Shown here: positions 1-12,916 of the stretch, piece after piece
How positions within the stretch are numbered: the first letter of the stretch is position 1
How the letters are laid out: each line of letters begins with the position of its first letter
Source of the DNA: Proteromonas lacertae
Lineage: Eukaryota; Sar; Bigyra; Opalinata; Proteromonadidae
DNA length: 64,000 nucleotides
Assembly (NCBI GenBank): GCA_002245135.1
Contig: NGBS01000293.1
Span: 372,001 to 436,000 of the forward strand
Reading direction: 5' to 3'
Notes under the pieces: model-generated
What the model saw: only the letters and a program-made list of their open reading frames with translations
Database searches by the model: none
Told to the model about the DNA's origin: nothing
Made by a program: the position numbers and the translations under genes

Positions 1-1313
1 AATAGAATATTTCTTTTTGACAAAATCCATCAATCATATTGATGCTTTTATCATCATTTATGAACAATGTTAAACACTTCGGTATTGAGTACCTTAAATT
101 ATTTAATTTATTATTGTTTCTATATTCACATAGTAAATTGCATAAAATATTATTTGAAAGAGTTTCATTCACTATAAAATAAAAAATAATAAAATATACT
201 ATTATAATCATATTTTAAATCAATAATTATAATCAACGTAATAATTACTATTTTAATATCTGTTGATTTTAGTAAGAAATAGAAATACTTATGAATATCT
301 GATGATGATAATAGACATCTATCATTATCTATTTTTAACAATATAAAAGAAATATACATTCAATTTGTAAAACATCATTTGTTTTGATATAATACTTTAT
401 TACTAAATCCAATATAATACTATTACCACCATCATCCTCAATTTCACTTAAATTTAAATAAATTCTATTAATAGAACATGATCTGAGAGAATCTGTAATT
501 ATCTTGTCATTTTCTATTATACTTACTTCATCTGTTGAAATATTTTCCCAATTGATTTTATCATATCTTATATATTGAAACAGTGGTTGAATATTTTGTT
601 TTATTGTTGATTCATCTATTCAAAAAAGAATTATATATATATTTATAAAATACTTTCAGAATTTGATCCAATGAAATAACGATAATAATTAAATATTAGT
701 TTCAATAAATATGTTTCATTTTGAATGATTAGATTTGGCATAGATAATATAAATTCAAGTGCTGTTATACTCAAGTTAGTTATGATATTTTCATACAATA
801 ATTTTCTTCCATTTAAACTTAAATAATCTAAAATCACTTCTTTTATATCAGTATTTTTATTCTTTTCAAATAACATATTGACTTTGTTTAGAATATTAAT
901 AACTATATTTATTGATAGATGGTTTATTATATATTCTTTACACTTTTTCATAAGCTTTATTTCTTTATACACAACACAAATTAACAGTAAATCAATCACA
1001 TTTGATTCCTCTAGCAAAATTTGACCACAGCCATAGAATTTCTCTAAATTATAAAAAGCTGCTGATGTACATCCTTCAAATAAGGTGATTGTTCCAGTAA
1101 ACTTTGAGTCTTTTATTAATTCGGCGAAACAGTCGTTAAAACCACATAGTATTGATTTAGAACATAGAATTTCTTCTGAACCTACTCTAACAAGTAAATC
1201 GGCATATCCTTGTTTTACGAGAAAACGACCATAACTAGGTTACATAACATACAATTCATTTAGTATATTTTATACCCTTCTTGAGGTGGCTCACCAGTTA
1301 TAACAAAAACCAT
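1..1313 (-). CDS. BTB-BACK protein, divergent family member, 3' part outside window
   Basis: A divergent member of the BTB family seen three more times in this window; it runs off the left edge. Exon 1 is 38 nt (1276-1313) and ends in phase 2, exactly as in the relatives at 11985 and 20476. Introns by splice motif and frame: 1235-1275, 616-653, 329-357 and 172-199. After splicing the protein reads a BTB fold (YADLLVRVGSEEILCSKSIL, then SKFTGTITLFEG and LEKFYGCGQILLEESNV), then helices of BACK type. Near the edge a segment CLTLFINDDKSINMI aligns with CLCLFVDDKKNISII of the relative at 18350. BTB-BACK proteins are commonly Cul3 adaptors; that role is inference. The C-terminal Ig-like and SPRY-like parts of the relatives would lie outside the window. 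Confidence 0.75.
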
Positions 1314-1378
1314 TAATAATTAAAAAAGTAACCGTTTTACGTACACATAAAGATTTTGACGGTCAGAAATATAAATTA

Positions 1379-4300
1379 ATGGATTGGGTTTATTTTCAGA
1401 CTAAAAAGTATATTTGTTATTTCTATTACATTAGCTATCCAAATGCACCTTCACAGTTTGCTGTATTTCTTTTTATTTTACTAATCTAGCTTGAAAATGA
1501 CCTAACAGGAGATTATGATTACTTTTATACTTGTTTCACAGATGATGGGTATTATAGTATTTTTATTTTCATGTTTTAGGATCGCTTACTACGAAAATGA
1601 TACATTAAAGACTTCTCAGTGGGATGATCCAAGAAAAGGCACAAGGGTATAACTATAGTAATAATAATCTGATATAGGGATTTTATGCCCCCAAAGATTC
1701 ATTTTTACAATCCAATATGCGTATAATTTATCCAATTATTTATATCTAATCCATAGCAACTCCAATAATAAACAAAGTATCTAATTTAGCAAGTTCTCAG
1801 CGACTATCTGATGATTATAAAGCATTAAAAATGAAATATGACAAATTATCAAAAAGTTATGATGAAGACTTGAATAGGCTTGAAGCTCAAAGATTAAGAG
1901 ATATAAGTGAAAGAGATGCAATAATACAGAACTTACAAAGACAAATGGATTCTTCTACTTTAGATTCAAAGGAAGATTTATTGTTAGAAGAGATTGACAA
2001 TTTAAAATATGATTTAAGTGTAACAAATACTCAATTATCAGGTAAAGTAAGAATGTTGACGAAATTAGAAGATGAACTTAGTAATTTAACAAAGAAATTT
2101 GAAGAAACGAGTATATATATATATTTTATAAAAACACTAAATAAAAATAAATAGCCAAACAAGATGAAGAAACGATCATAAATTTAAAAACACAAATAGA
2201 CAAAGAAAAGCATATGACTCACAATTTACAATTGGAATTACACAATCCTGAGAGAAAAACGGAAGAAGAAAAACACATAGTCGATTTAGAAGGAGAATTA
2301 AGTCAAATACGAGGAGAATTAGCAGCTAAAGATAAGTTATTACAGAAACAAGAGCAAGAAAAAATGATATTAGAAAAAGCTCGAGATGATATACAAAGAA
2401 TGATGGAAATAAATAATTTAAAGATGCAACAACAACATGATGATGACATTGACAAGAAAAATGATGAAATTAAACATTTACAAAATGTAATAGATTCGTT
2501 TCAAGAAGAACGAGAACAATTGGACCATTTAAAAAGATCGTTGGAAATTGTTGCTACAGATATGCGATCTAAAGACAGTGAAATAAAACAATTAAATTCA
2601 CAATTAAAATCAGAGCAAGAAAAGAATAATGAATTATTAGTACAGAAAGAACAATTCACAGCAAAAATGATTGAAAAGGACAAAGAAATTGCAAGAATAA
2701 GATCAGAAATGGAATATCAAGTTAAAAGTTCAAAAGAAAAACAATTATCAACAAAATTAGAAAAAATGAAAGCAGAAATGGATCAAATGACAAAAGATTT
2801 AAATAATAAGAAGAAAGCGAATAGAGAATTAAAGAAGGATTTTGATACATTGAAATTAGATTATGAATATGCAAATAAGAAGATAAAATCATTGAATACT
2901 GATTTACAAATGAGAGAAGCATCTTTACATAGCATTAAACAAGATTTGAATTCAGTAATGAAGGAGAATAATAGTGTGAAATTGATCATTAACGAGAAAG
3001 AACAGTTATCAGCGAAATTAAAGCAAACAATGGATGAGTTGATTAATTTGAAGAAAGAATCTGCTGAAGTATCAATGAACTTTAGAGATGCAAGTATATA
3101 ATATCTATAATATTCATATTTATTTTAATAGCTAAACAATTAAAGATTGCTCAAGATGAAATAAAACGTAAAGATGAACAATTACAGAAATTCAGAGGAA
3201 CAACTGATCAAAGTAAATTGTTAAGCAGCAAACGAGAAAGCCAAGCAACTATGAAGATATTAGAATTGAATAAAGTGATTAGTGATTATAAATCTCAAGT
3301 TATTGCAAAAACAAATGAATTAGAAAAGTGGCAAAGAGATAGAATGAATTATGCAAAAGAAATTGAAGATTATAGTATACATATATTATATTATATATTT
3401 TATTTGAATAGATAAAAAGTTAAAAGAAGCTCGTGGACAAAATGCTGCGAATGAAGACATCATAAAGAATTATAAGGAATTAATATCTGATTATAAGAGA
3501 AAACTACAAAGACAAGAGATAGACAATGGCAGACAAATCGCTCAATTGAAAAAAGATATTGGTATGGGTGAAAACAATGTATTAAAGAAAGAAAATGAAA
3601 TTGAGAAATTGAAAAGAGATATGACATTAATACAAAGTGATATTGCAGATTCAAGAAAAGCACAAGAAAGATTAATTAACCAATTAAAATCAAACCAAGC
3701 CAAAGAAATACAAATTAGAGAAGAGCAAATAACTAGATTAAGAGGTGAAGTTGAAAGATTGGTAATTTCAAGTAATAATCCTGAGGAATTAATGAAATAT
3801 CAGAAGGAGAATGAGAGACTGCAAGATTTGAACTCCAAACTGAATGTAACATTATTAGGAAAAGAAGAAGACATTCAAGAATTGAATAATCAAAAAGATG
3901 AATTATTGAAAGAAATAAATAATTTGAGTATAAAAATATATATTGTTAATATTATTATTTTAATTTAATAATAGAAAATGCTAATAATGTTTCATTAGAA
4001 GATTTAAAGAATGAAAAAGAAAAAGAAATTCAACAACTGAAACAAGCAATCGAAGAACAAGAAAAAGATGCAGCCAATAGTCGAACTGATTTGGTTCAAC
4101 AAAATAAAAGTCTACAGAATGAATTAGATACACTTCAAAAAGAAAATGACAAAATAAAACAAAAGGTTAAAGATATAGAAGATGAAATAAAAGATCAAAC
4201 CTCAAAGTTTGAGGAAAAAGAAAGACAATACAAAAACCAGATTAATGAATTACAAAATAAGATTGATTTATATGAAACTGATAATTTGGATAGTAAAGCA

Positions 4301-5548
4301 AAACAGATTGAAGATGAAATGGACAAGTACAAAAATACAATAGAAAATTTAAAACAAGACAACGCTGTATTAGAACTAGAAAAACAGAGAGTTGTGAATG
4401 AATTAGAAGATATTACATCCAAATATAATATGTTAAAGTCAATGGATAGTAAAGATGAAGATTCTCCTTATAAACCAGTAGATCATACGTTAGATTTAGA
4501 AGTGGAGAAGTTAAAAAGAGAATTAGACAATACAACTAATGAATTAAACGATGCTAATACAAAATATGAATCATTAGAGGATGAAAAGAAGAAAATGGAA
4601 GATAAATATGAGGAAGAAATTGAAGATTTGAGAGATGAATTAGATAAAATGAAATTTCAAATTGATAATTCATCAAAATTGCCTGAAACTCCAAACACAA
4701 TTACTACACCCAAGGAAGAAGGAATATCATCAACAGCCAATGATAATGCAGAGTTTAAAAAATTACAAAACGACTATAATAAGATGAAATCTGATTATGA
4801 AAAATTAAAGAATGAATCAGGTGAAGTAAAGACATTAATGGCGACTTTGACTTCAGATTTTGAGAGACAGAGATCTACACTACAATCTAAACATGAGGAA
4901 GAAATAAAGAAATTGAAAAATGAATATGAAGAAGAAATAGAAAGATCTAATTCTTCGAAGAATAAAGATGAAGAAGTTGAGTCTCTAAAATCACAATTGA
5001 AGAAAGTAAAGAAGGAGCTAGAGAGTAAGGATGAAGAATATAAACTGCTTAACCACGATTACGACCAATTCTTGGCTGATAGTGAAAAGACTTTAAATGA
5101 TATGCAGGAAGAACAAAATAAAAGAGATGATGAGAGAGTTGAACAGATTGATAAGTTAAGAAGAGAATTGAACGATGTAAAGCATGAGTTGGAGAATAAG
5201 AATGAAGAAGTTGAGAAAATATCTCAAGAATACACTACCTTATTCAAGAGAGCTAAACAGGAGAAAGAAACTCTAATGAACCAATTCGAACAAGATAAGG
5301 AAGATTTAGTAAAGGATTATGAAAGAAAGATGGAAAGATTAAAACTAGAATCATCAAGAGGAGGATCAGGAGCACCACCACCACCAACTGCTCCACCTCC
5401 AAGAGGAAGACCCAATATCACTTTACCAAAAGGCCCTCCACCTTCTGCACCTCCTCCACCAACAGCCCCACCTCCAAGAGGAACACCACCACCACCACCA
5501 AGAGGAGCTCCTCCTCCAGGCCCTCCTCCTACATCTCGTTCAAAATAA
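1379..5548 (+). CDS. WW-domain, long coiled-coil protein with proline-rich tail
   Basis: Nine short introns (1408-1434, 1463-1489, 1549-1579, 1647-1677, 1721-1756, 2111-2154, 3094-3131, 3375-3411, 3928-3974) give one frame of 1,283 residues. A WW-like domain lies near residues 25-65 (FTDDGIAYYENDTLKTSQW, then DDPRKGT); the first conserved Trp seems replaced by Tyr/Phe. About 1,100 residues of Lys/Glu-rich heptad coiled coil follow. The last ~65 residues are proline-rich, with repeated APPPP and PPPRG blocks like a formin FH1 or a profilin/SH3 ligand, but no FH2 domain follows. A cytoskeletal scaffold or tether is inferred. The start is the first ATG in frame with the WW exon, 65 bp from the divergent BTB start; an earlier exon cannot be excluded. 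Confidence 0.8.
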
Positions 5549-5691
5549 AACTCTTAATATTATTAATATTTACTAGTATGAATGGTGTATGAGGTTTATT
5601 TGCCTTGACAAACATAAATGAAAGAAATAATCAAAAAATTAAAAAATAGATGTTAGTAAAAATTTGAATTTAAAAGTCGAAAATCTACTCA

Positions 5692-6678
5692 ATGCTCCCC
5701 TTTACAACCTTTTCATCAGATAAAAGATACTCAGAAGAGAATAAAAAGATGTCTGTAGATGTTTTCTGCGACGAAGAACCACCATCAACCAGAAAAGTGG
5801 TAATGCAACTCCATGCTCTTTCAGCAGACCCAGATTCACAAGTATCTATGGTCCATGAACACAGTATAATATTTTATTTTGATATATTTCAGATTTTGTA
5901 CCAAGTTTAATGAAATACGCTAAAGATAAAGAAGATGACATCGCCCTTTTGGCAGCCAAGTCAATACAATTCCTATCATCACATCCAAAGAATAAAGAAA
6001 TCATGGCAAATAATGAAGATCTTGTTGATTGTCTCGTATACATTATTATCAGTTTATTAATATTCATAATAGCGAGGTCTTACATTACACAACAATGAAA
6101 AAATCAGAGAAATAGCACAAACCTGTTTGATTCAATTATCATTACATGGTGGATATCATGAATCAACATGCAATACAAATAGTAGTGAAAGTCAAAATCC
6201 ACTCAAAACAAGAATATTAACATTCACAGTAAAAGGTTTAGAAGATGAAATCCTCTCCAAAATTGTAGAAAGAAGATTAATCTCACAAAAAGGTGTAATA
6301 TCAGTAACATTAGATCCAAAGAATGATTTAGCAGTGGTTTGTACAAAATGTTATGAAGATTTATCTTACAAATTACAAGATATCATTGATGGAATATTAG
6401 TATCAAGATCTGATAATATTAATGGCACAAAATTATCAAACCCTAATCCAAATATACAACAACAACAACCACAGAAACCAAAAGGTCCAAGATATCTTGA
6501 TGATGATATTGAAAATACTAATCCAAATACTACTGATGCCATTACAATGTATGGCTTTACTAGTTTAGAAGCACAATTAGCACAGAAGAAGAAAGAAGAA
6601 GAAGAAGCCTTGAAGAAGAGAAGTGCAGTTACATCATTTTTGGGAAGATTTGCTAGAGCTATTGCCTCAGTAATATAA
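5692..6678 (+). CDS. ARMC1: ARMC1-like armadillo/HMA-like protein
   Basis: Removing introns 5864-5892 and 6036-6072 gives 306 residues (287 if the ATG at 5749 is used; human ARMC1 has about 282). The N-terminal half has armadillo-like helices (VVMQLHALSADPDSQVSMV, then LLAAKSIQFLSSHPKNKEIM). The middle has an HMA-like ferredoxin fold without CxxC (ILTFTVKGLEDEILSKIVE, then KGVISVTLDPKNDLAVVC), in the same order as animal ARMC1. A Lys/Glu-rich stretch and an amphipathic tail (SFLGRFARAIASVI) close the protein, as in ARMC1, which acts at mitochondria (distribution, MICOS/DNAJC11 contacts). The assignment rests on domain order and recognisable blocks. It is convergent with LSm6, with under 100 bp between stops. 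Confidence 0.78.
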
Positions 6679-6775
6679 AATAGTAATAATACAATCATAA
6701 TTAATTAATATTGTATATCGATTGTTCTTTTTGAGATTTATCCCCCAAAAATAGAGTAAATGGAAAAATAATTGA

Positions 6776-7066
6776 TTATTGAGGAGTTAAATATAATACT
6801 ATATAGTTAGATGAATAATAGAAATACCATTATTACCACGAATATAACAATCACCATACTTTTTTCTGAATGTTCCATCTACATATTCATCTGTTTGTTC
6901 CAATGCAACATTCATAAATCCATCAATCGCACCCAATACACCTATTCAATATAGTTTATAGAATTACAATCATACCTCGATAATCAACTCCTGAATACAA
7001 TCTGACAATTACAGGACGACCCATGAGACTTCTTATAAAATCATTTGGAGTTTGCTTGGATGACAT
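6776..7066 (-). CDS. LSM6: U6 snRNA-associated Sm-like protein LSm6
   Basis: A three-exon gene of 75 residues, missed by simple ORF calling. Introns are 6942-6975 and 6799-6827. The protein opens MSSKQTPNDFIRSLMGRPV and carries SGVDYRGVLGAIDGFMNVAL (Sm1) and KYGDCYIRGNNVLYL (Sm2), close to animal and yeast LSm6 over its whole length. LSm6 is part of the LSm1-7 ring (cytoplasmic mRNA decay) and the LSm2-8 ring (U6 snRNA 3' end). The last intron is needed to restore the conserved GNNVLY C-terminus; without it the frame ends in a non-conserved tail, so this gene is good calibration for 29-nt introns. It is divergent from the phosphatase gene (215 bp between starts). Confidence 0.95.
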
Positions 7067-7281
7067 TGCTTTCTATAGACATTATAAGTAAATCATTCAT
7101 AATTTAAACTAAAATTAGATTATATGTAATCATGACAATAGATTAAAAAGACAAATTATAACCAAAAAATAAAAGATGACTTGTTAAAGAAGAAAAATAG
7201 AAAAATACTTTTGTGGTGAACGCAAATTGTTTTGATTAACCAGAACACGTGCTTGGCTCGAGATCGTTTTTTAAATACAAA

Positions 7282-10108
7282 ATGACTGATACTATTAAAC
7301 AAGGAGACCATGTTTTAGTATATGGACACAATGACGGAGTATATATACTGGTGTTTATGAAAATAGTATGTGAGATTAATTGCTCAAATGGGTAAAGATA
7401 AGAAAACATTATACGCAGTTCAGCTGACAAAACCTAAAGGAACTAGCAATGGGACATATGAAGGAGAAAGGTTAATAAACTGTCCAGACCACTGTGCTTT
7501 ATTTTTAACTCCTGACAAATTAAAAGTAAATCATTCGTTTTATTATATTAATTCATAGCCATTTGATGCTAAATTACAAGCTACAATAACAATCCAATGT
7601 TGTATGAGACAGAAATTATCAAGACGAGCTGCTAAGAGAAAGAGAAACTCAAAAGTGTGGAATGCGTTAGATAATATGAATGAAAACGTATAAATTCAAT
7701 ATTATATATGTGTATATAATTTGATTTAGTTATTAATCCAACATGCTCGAACAATCGAAGAAGTTCAAAAACGATCTCCAAAAGGCAAAAAGCTGTTCAA
7801 AGAAGTAGCTATGTTAACAATGATAACATCAAGTAAACAACCAAAAGAAGGTTTTGAAGAATTAGATCAAGTTCCAATGGAAACAACTTATTGCGGTCCA
7901 AAATTAACATTTCCAATAACTTTAGAACAAGTACTTGATATGTTTGAAGCATTTAAACGAGGTGAAACTTTACATTATAATTATGTAACTCGTATTTTAT
8001 ATGAAACTGGAAAAATGTATAAAAATGCAAAGAATCTTCAAGAAATTTCAATCCCAGAGAATTGTAAATTTACAATCGTAGGTGATTTACATGGTCAATT
8101 AGAAGATTTATTTACAATATTCAGTTTAAATGGTTTACCATCTCCAACGAATATGTATTTATTTAATGGTGATTGGGTAGATCGAGGTGTGAATGGTTGT
8201 GAGTGTGTAATGGCCGTGTTTGCCTTTAAAATGTTATATCCTGGCTCCGTATTTCACAATCGTGGAAATCATGAATCTCGAGCTCAAAATGCTTATATGG
8301 GATTTGAAGATGAAATCTTAGAGAAATATGATGGAAGTCCTTATCGTGATCCAACTCGAGCTAGAAGATTATTACGAATGTTTGAATTAGTATTTGATGA
8401 GATTCCGTTAAGTGCTGTAGTTCAAGGTAAAGTCTTTGTAACTCATGGTGGATTACCTGGATCTCGATTGAATTTACAACATATAAATGGAATAAACGTA
8501 TTTATATATAACTTATTTAATAAATGAATAGAGACGTCGTGAACCTCCGATTGATAAACCGTCGTTAGAAGATAAATTATATGAATCATTATTATGGAGT
8601 GATCCTCGTCCAACAGCTAATTTCCCTGAACCATTAATGGGTTATCGTCATAGTGATCGTGGTGCTGGAGTAGAATTTGGAACTGATGTAACTGAAGCTT
8701 TTTGTAGTGAAAATCGAATAGCTTTAGTAGTTCGAAGTCATGAATGTGTTCAAGAAGGTTATGAAGTATTACATGGAGGTCGATTAATAACAATATTTAG
8801 TGCTTCTTGTTATTGTAATATGATGACAAACAAAGGTTCATTTATTAATTTTGGAACTGATTTACAACCTGAGATTCAACAATTCTATGCTCAATCATTA
8901 GTAGATAGTTCATTTGCTCAAAAGATAATGGATAAGAAATTACAAAAGTTAGAAGAAGATACTGTAAAGATGATAGTAGAACGTATAATAGATAAGAAAG
9001 CTGATTTATATTGGTATTTTACTCAAGTGGATGTAAAACGAACAGGTAGAATAAGTCGTTTAGAATGGGCAAATGCATTAAAATCAGTTTTAAATTTAGA
9101 TTTACCATTTATTAGTTATGCTCCCAAATTAGTAGATATGGATGATAATAAAATGATAGATTATTCAAATGTATATATATATATATAAAGTTAAATGTTT
9201 TTATTAATATAAATGAATAGTTCTTAAATCGTTTTAGAATTCAAATAACAGCTCAAGATGGTGATTGGAGTAAAAATTTATTAGAAGGTGTTTGTAAGAA
9301 GTTATTTTTAGTTTGTAGTGATTTGAGAGAAGCATTTAATGCATTTGATACAAATCATGATGGAACAATCGAATATAATGAATTTTTTGGTTTATTAAAA
9401 TCATTAGATATTGGTTTATCGAATGATCAAATTTATGAATTAATGCGAAGTATTGATGTAAATGGTGATCATTCAATAAACTATAAAGAATTTGTAGATA
9501 GATTCCAAGTGACATTTGAACAGATCAAAGGTGGAAGTAGTACTAGTCAAATAACTGATCCTTGGCTTCATTCAATAATCAAAAAGATAGGTGAAAAGAT
9601 AATCTTACAATATTCTTCAGTTGAGAAAGCATTTGAAGAAATCGATTCTGATCGAAGTGGTTTAATCGATGACAATGAATTTATGACTGCAATAAAGAAA
9701 TTAGATTTAGGTTTAAGTGATGAAGAAATCTTAAAAGTGAGTGCTGCTTTGGACAGTGATCATAGTGGTAAAATTGATTATAAAGAATTTGCTGATGCTT
9801 TTAAAGTAAAAGAAAGTAAGAATGCAGGTCAAAATATAATTCAACAAATAACGAATGTATTATATCAACATCGAATGCAATTACGAAGTGCATTTCGAAT
9901 GTTTGATGCAAATAATGATGGTAAAATCTCAAAAGATGAATTTTTAAATGCTTTAAATAATATGAATTTAGCATTAGATTCTCCCATAACTCCTGAACAA
10001 GTAGATGAGTTAATGAGTTGTTTAGATAAAGATGGAAATGGTTCATTAGATTATAAAGAATTCTTCGAAGGATTTAAGATAGTTGATACAAAAAGTCATA
10101 TTAATTAA
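7282..10108 (+). CDS. PPEF/RdgC-type Ser/Thr phosphatase with IQ motif and expanded EF-hand tail
   Basis: Five introns (7339-7366, 7526-7558, 7688-7729, 8498-8531, 9171-9220) give 879 residues. Residues 1-75 form a small beta-rich module (QGDHVLVYG...). An IQ-like motif (IQCCMRQKLSRRAAKRKR) follows near residue 80-100. The PPP catalytic domain has all signatures: GDLHGQ, GDWVDRG, RGNHE, THGGLPG and FSASCYCN. The C-terminal ~330 residues hold an EF-hand array. Six loops look complete (DTNHDGTIEYNE, DVNGDHSINYKE, DSDRSGLIDDNE, DSDHSGKIDYKE, DANNDGKISKDE, DKDGNGSLDYKE), preceded by two weaker ones (DVKRTGRISRLE, DMDDNKMIDYSN). PPEF enzymes usually have three to five, so this tail is enlarged. 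Regulation by Ca2+/calmodulin is expected from the family. Confidence 0.95.
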
Positions 10109-10244
10109 AAATTGGTTATTATTATATATTCTGAATTTTTATAAAATTGTTTTTGTTTTTTGTAAAATACAAGTATAAATTATATAAATTAGTATATAAA
10201 TTTGATTGTATATATCTATTTATAAAAATGATAATTTGAATGAT

Positions 10245-11985
10245 TTAATCTTGATGAGAAACTGATAGTAATTTAACTAAAGTGTTTTGACCATATAATA
10301 CAGCATATGAATATAATGGAGAAGGTAAATCTTTAACAAGTAAAACAGGAGATGAATTATTATGACTAATCCAAAATTCTCTTTTATTCATATCAACAAT
10401 CACTTCATAAATTGAACCATCTCCACAATCATTGAATTTTGGATTTCTAGTAACAACTCTTCCAATATGACAATAATCAGTAATATCTTGACTTTTACCA
10501 CCATATGCATAATAATTGCATGTTGTTGATTGATTATAAATATCATCTTCAGAATATAAATTATCTGATGATAATCCTAACATTATACTATTATAATAAC
10601 TTCTATTTTGATGATATTTATATTTGATATGATAAACTCCATTTTCCATTATCAAATTCATATAACAATGATTCCAACCATAGAATATATTTGTTATTAA
10701 TTTTCCATTATTTGATACTTCTATTCCATCACTTTTGTTTAGTTCTGTGAATTTTCCTAACATAAATTCTAATGATATTTTGAATTTCTTTTCATTTACA
10801 ATATTCTTACAACTTATTTCATATTCTTTCTTTTTGATTACTCTATTCACTTTTCCATTAATTATTCCATTTTCTTTATCTATCATTATTCCATCTGGCA
10901 ATGAAGGATTGATTGAAAATTCACATCGATTTCCATCAAATAAAGGAATTATTAAGATTTCTTCATAAACACTATATGAATATTTTGATTGAGGATATGA
11001 AAATGATGCGATTTCTTTTGTTTTTAATTCACTCAATAATTCTTTATCTTTTATTATTTCAATCATTTCTTCTTCTTCTTTTAAACTCAATCTCATTTCT
11101 TTTATATATTCCATTAATAATTCTTTGGATTTGGAGTTTAAATAATAATCTTCATTCAACATTTTAAAAAGAATTTCCTTTATCTTACATAATTCTATAT
11201 GATTTTTACATTCATTTTTCTTCAATTCTATTTTCATTTCTTTCAACATTTCTTTATTCTCTTTTTCTATCTCTTTCTCTTTTATCTTTTCACAATCGAT
11301 ATCTTCTTCTATCAATTGTTTAAAATCTGCTTTAATCTCTTCATCATATTTCTTATTCTTTTGGAATTTATACCATTCTAACAATCGATTTAATAACCAT
11401 AACTCATTCACTATTATCACATCTTTCATATTTAATATCTCGATCAAATTATTCATTTCTAATCTCAACAGATATTCATTATTATATAAATATTTATATC
11501 CTCGCTTTTCTATTTCCATATTTTTCAAGTCTTCTATCTCTCTCAAACATCCACCAAATACATTACATATATGAATTAATTTCATTAACACTTCATCATC
11601 TATATTATTCTTCATAAATTCATAACAATCATTTATTATCTCTTTTTCACTATAACATAAACAAAACATCAACACTTCACACACATTCTCTTTACACATT
11701 ATCAATTCACCACCACTGTAGTATTTCTCCATCTCATAATAGCCAATTTCTTCGATTTCTTCATATAACTCTAAAACTCCTACAAACTCACCATCTAACA
11801 ACAGTTTCTTTACAGTCTCATTTCCATTCACTAAAATTGACTTGATTGACATTATTCGATTATCTCTAATCTTCACTTCTATATCACCAAAACCACTTTC
11901 AACCAATTTTCGACATAATCTATCATAAAAATAAATACAAAATATACCCCTCTTCTCTTATGCTTTTATTCACTTTTTTTATCAT
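10245..11985 (-). CDS. BTB-BACK-Ig(He_PIG)-SPRY-like protein, copy 2 (internally deleted)
   Basis: Exon 1 is 38 nt (11948-11985) and is joined across intron 11920-11947 to one long exon, giving 570 residues. The start is set by this exon; the longer frame alone has no ATG at its head. Order: BTB (ESGFGDIEVKIRDNRIMS), BACK-like helices, a Lys/Glu-rich linker, a putative Ig domain of He_PIG type (CEFSINPSLPDGIMIDKENG), and a SPRY/concanavalin-like C-terminus (NGVYHIKYKYHQN; GDGSIYEVIVDMNKREFWIS). Against the copy at 18350 it lacks about 120 residues between NHIEL and KEILF, including the second intron: an in-frame deletion. The rest is near-identical, so the duplication is young. A Cul3-adaptor-type role is inference. 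Confidence 0.85.
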
Positions 11986-12673
11986 CTTTATGTAAATATA
12001 TAACAAAAATAACGAAATTCGATTTTTATCAAAATTTTGAATAACCCAAAAATTAAAATGTGATTTAATTTAATTGCAGAAGGTGTGATAAAGACAATAA
12101 TACTATATTCTGATTTATTAATGCATATTGTATATGATATGATGATATAAATGATGAATGTTAAGTTTTAGTGTTAGTTTGTGTTATTGAAAGTGAAATG
12201 TAATATAAACATGATGTAGATGATATTTAATATTTGTTTATAGAATTGGATGTGTGTAGTAGATATAAGTGAGTAAAATTCAAGATTTAGCTCGTAGTAC
12301 AATATATGTGAATAATGAGAATTATTAAATGAAGTAGAAACAGTATATAGAAAGAAGTAATTATGATAATAAAAGAATAATGATGAAGAAGCTTTGAAAG
12401 ATGTATTATTTATAAAAACATCATTTTCATTGGTGTGAAAATTCTATTTTTCATTATTGCAAATATAATCATTCTTAAAACAAGAATTATAGTTAAAATA
12501 CTCTCTTACATCAATTCAATTTAAAAAAGGAAAAGAGAAAATAAACAATAAAAATAACAAAAATATTAATCAAAACATGTAGAAAATATCATTCAACGAT
12601 CAAGATATCTTACTTTCTTCAATACCCAAAAATACAATAACACCATCACAATCCATATATAACAGTAAATCAA
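11986..12673. other. Intergenic, partly duplicated upstream sequence
   Basis: Apart from the candidate element at 12031 no gene is visible. From about 12030 to 12220 the sequence is recognisably homologous, in inverted orientation, to 52980-53180 upstream of the decayed BTB copy 4, so the duplication included at least 200 bp of upstream DNA. The remainder is low-complexity AT-rich sequence. Confidence 0.6.
12031..12047 (-). promoter_or_regulatory. Candidate upstream element of BTB copy 2
   Basis: The plus strand reads AAAATTTTGAATAACCC about 45-60 bp upstream of the BTB start at 11985. The same word lies at a similar distance upstream of BTB copies 3 and 4, and a close version precedes the LRR-pseudokinase copy at 38020. 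The presence in two unrelated families suggests a promoter element, but within each family it could simply be copied flanking DNA. Confidence 0.4.
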
Positions 12674-12916
12674 ATGAAAGAATATTTGAAAAATGATATT
12701 CGTAATTTAATGTATAATATTGGTGAAATATTTAGTTGTGGGTTATATCTTAGATCAACAAAAAGATTAAAAAGAATATTACGAGAAGCAAAATTCAAAA
12801 GAGAATATATGATTAGAATAAAAGTAATAGATGAGAATGAGAATATGGATGTGAATGATTGTGTAGATTATTCATCATCAACTCTAACCACTCCATTGCT
12901 TTTACAACACGATTGA
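12674..12916 (+). CDS. Small hypothetical ORF, 80 aa
   Basis: An 80-residue frame with coding-like composition: rich in Arg (AGA), Lys, Glu and Ile, with SCGLYLRSTKRLKRILREAK in the middle and an acidic, Ser/Thr-rich end. I recognise no family. Another open frame (12568-12708) overlaps its head and also looks coding-like, so this may be the last exon of a gene whose splice structure I cannot resolve, or a decayed gene with a frame change. It lies in a 1.4 kb gap between BTB copy 2 and the PDR transporter. Confidence 0.35.
   Translation: MKEYLKNDIRNLMYNIGEIFSCGLYLRSTKRLKRILREAKFKREYMIRIKVIDENENMDVNDCVDYSSSTLTTPLLLQHD

Noticed and set aside
165-359. Separate small hydrophobic protein on the minus strand
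   Set aside because: It is an exon of the BTB gene at 1-1313 read through two adjacent introns.
5340-5548. Formin
   Set aside because: The proline-rich end resembles FH1, but no FH2 domain follows and the protein ends there.
10245-11906. Start of BTB copies at the head of the long frame (MVESG)
   Set aside because: The first codon there is TTG; a 38-nt upstream exon with ATG, joined by a 28-nt intron, is conserved in all copies.
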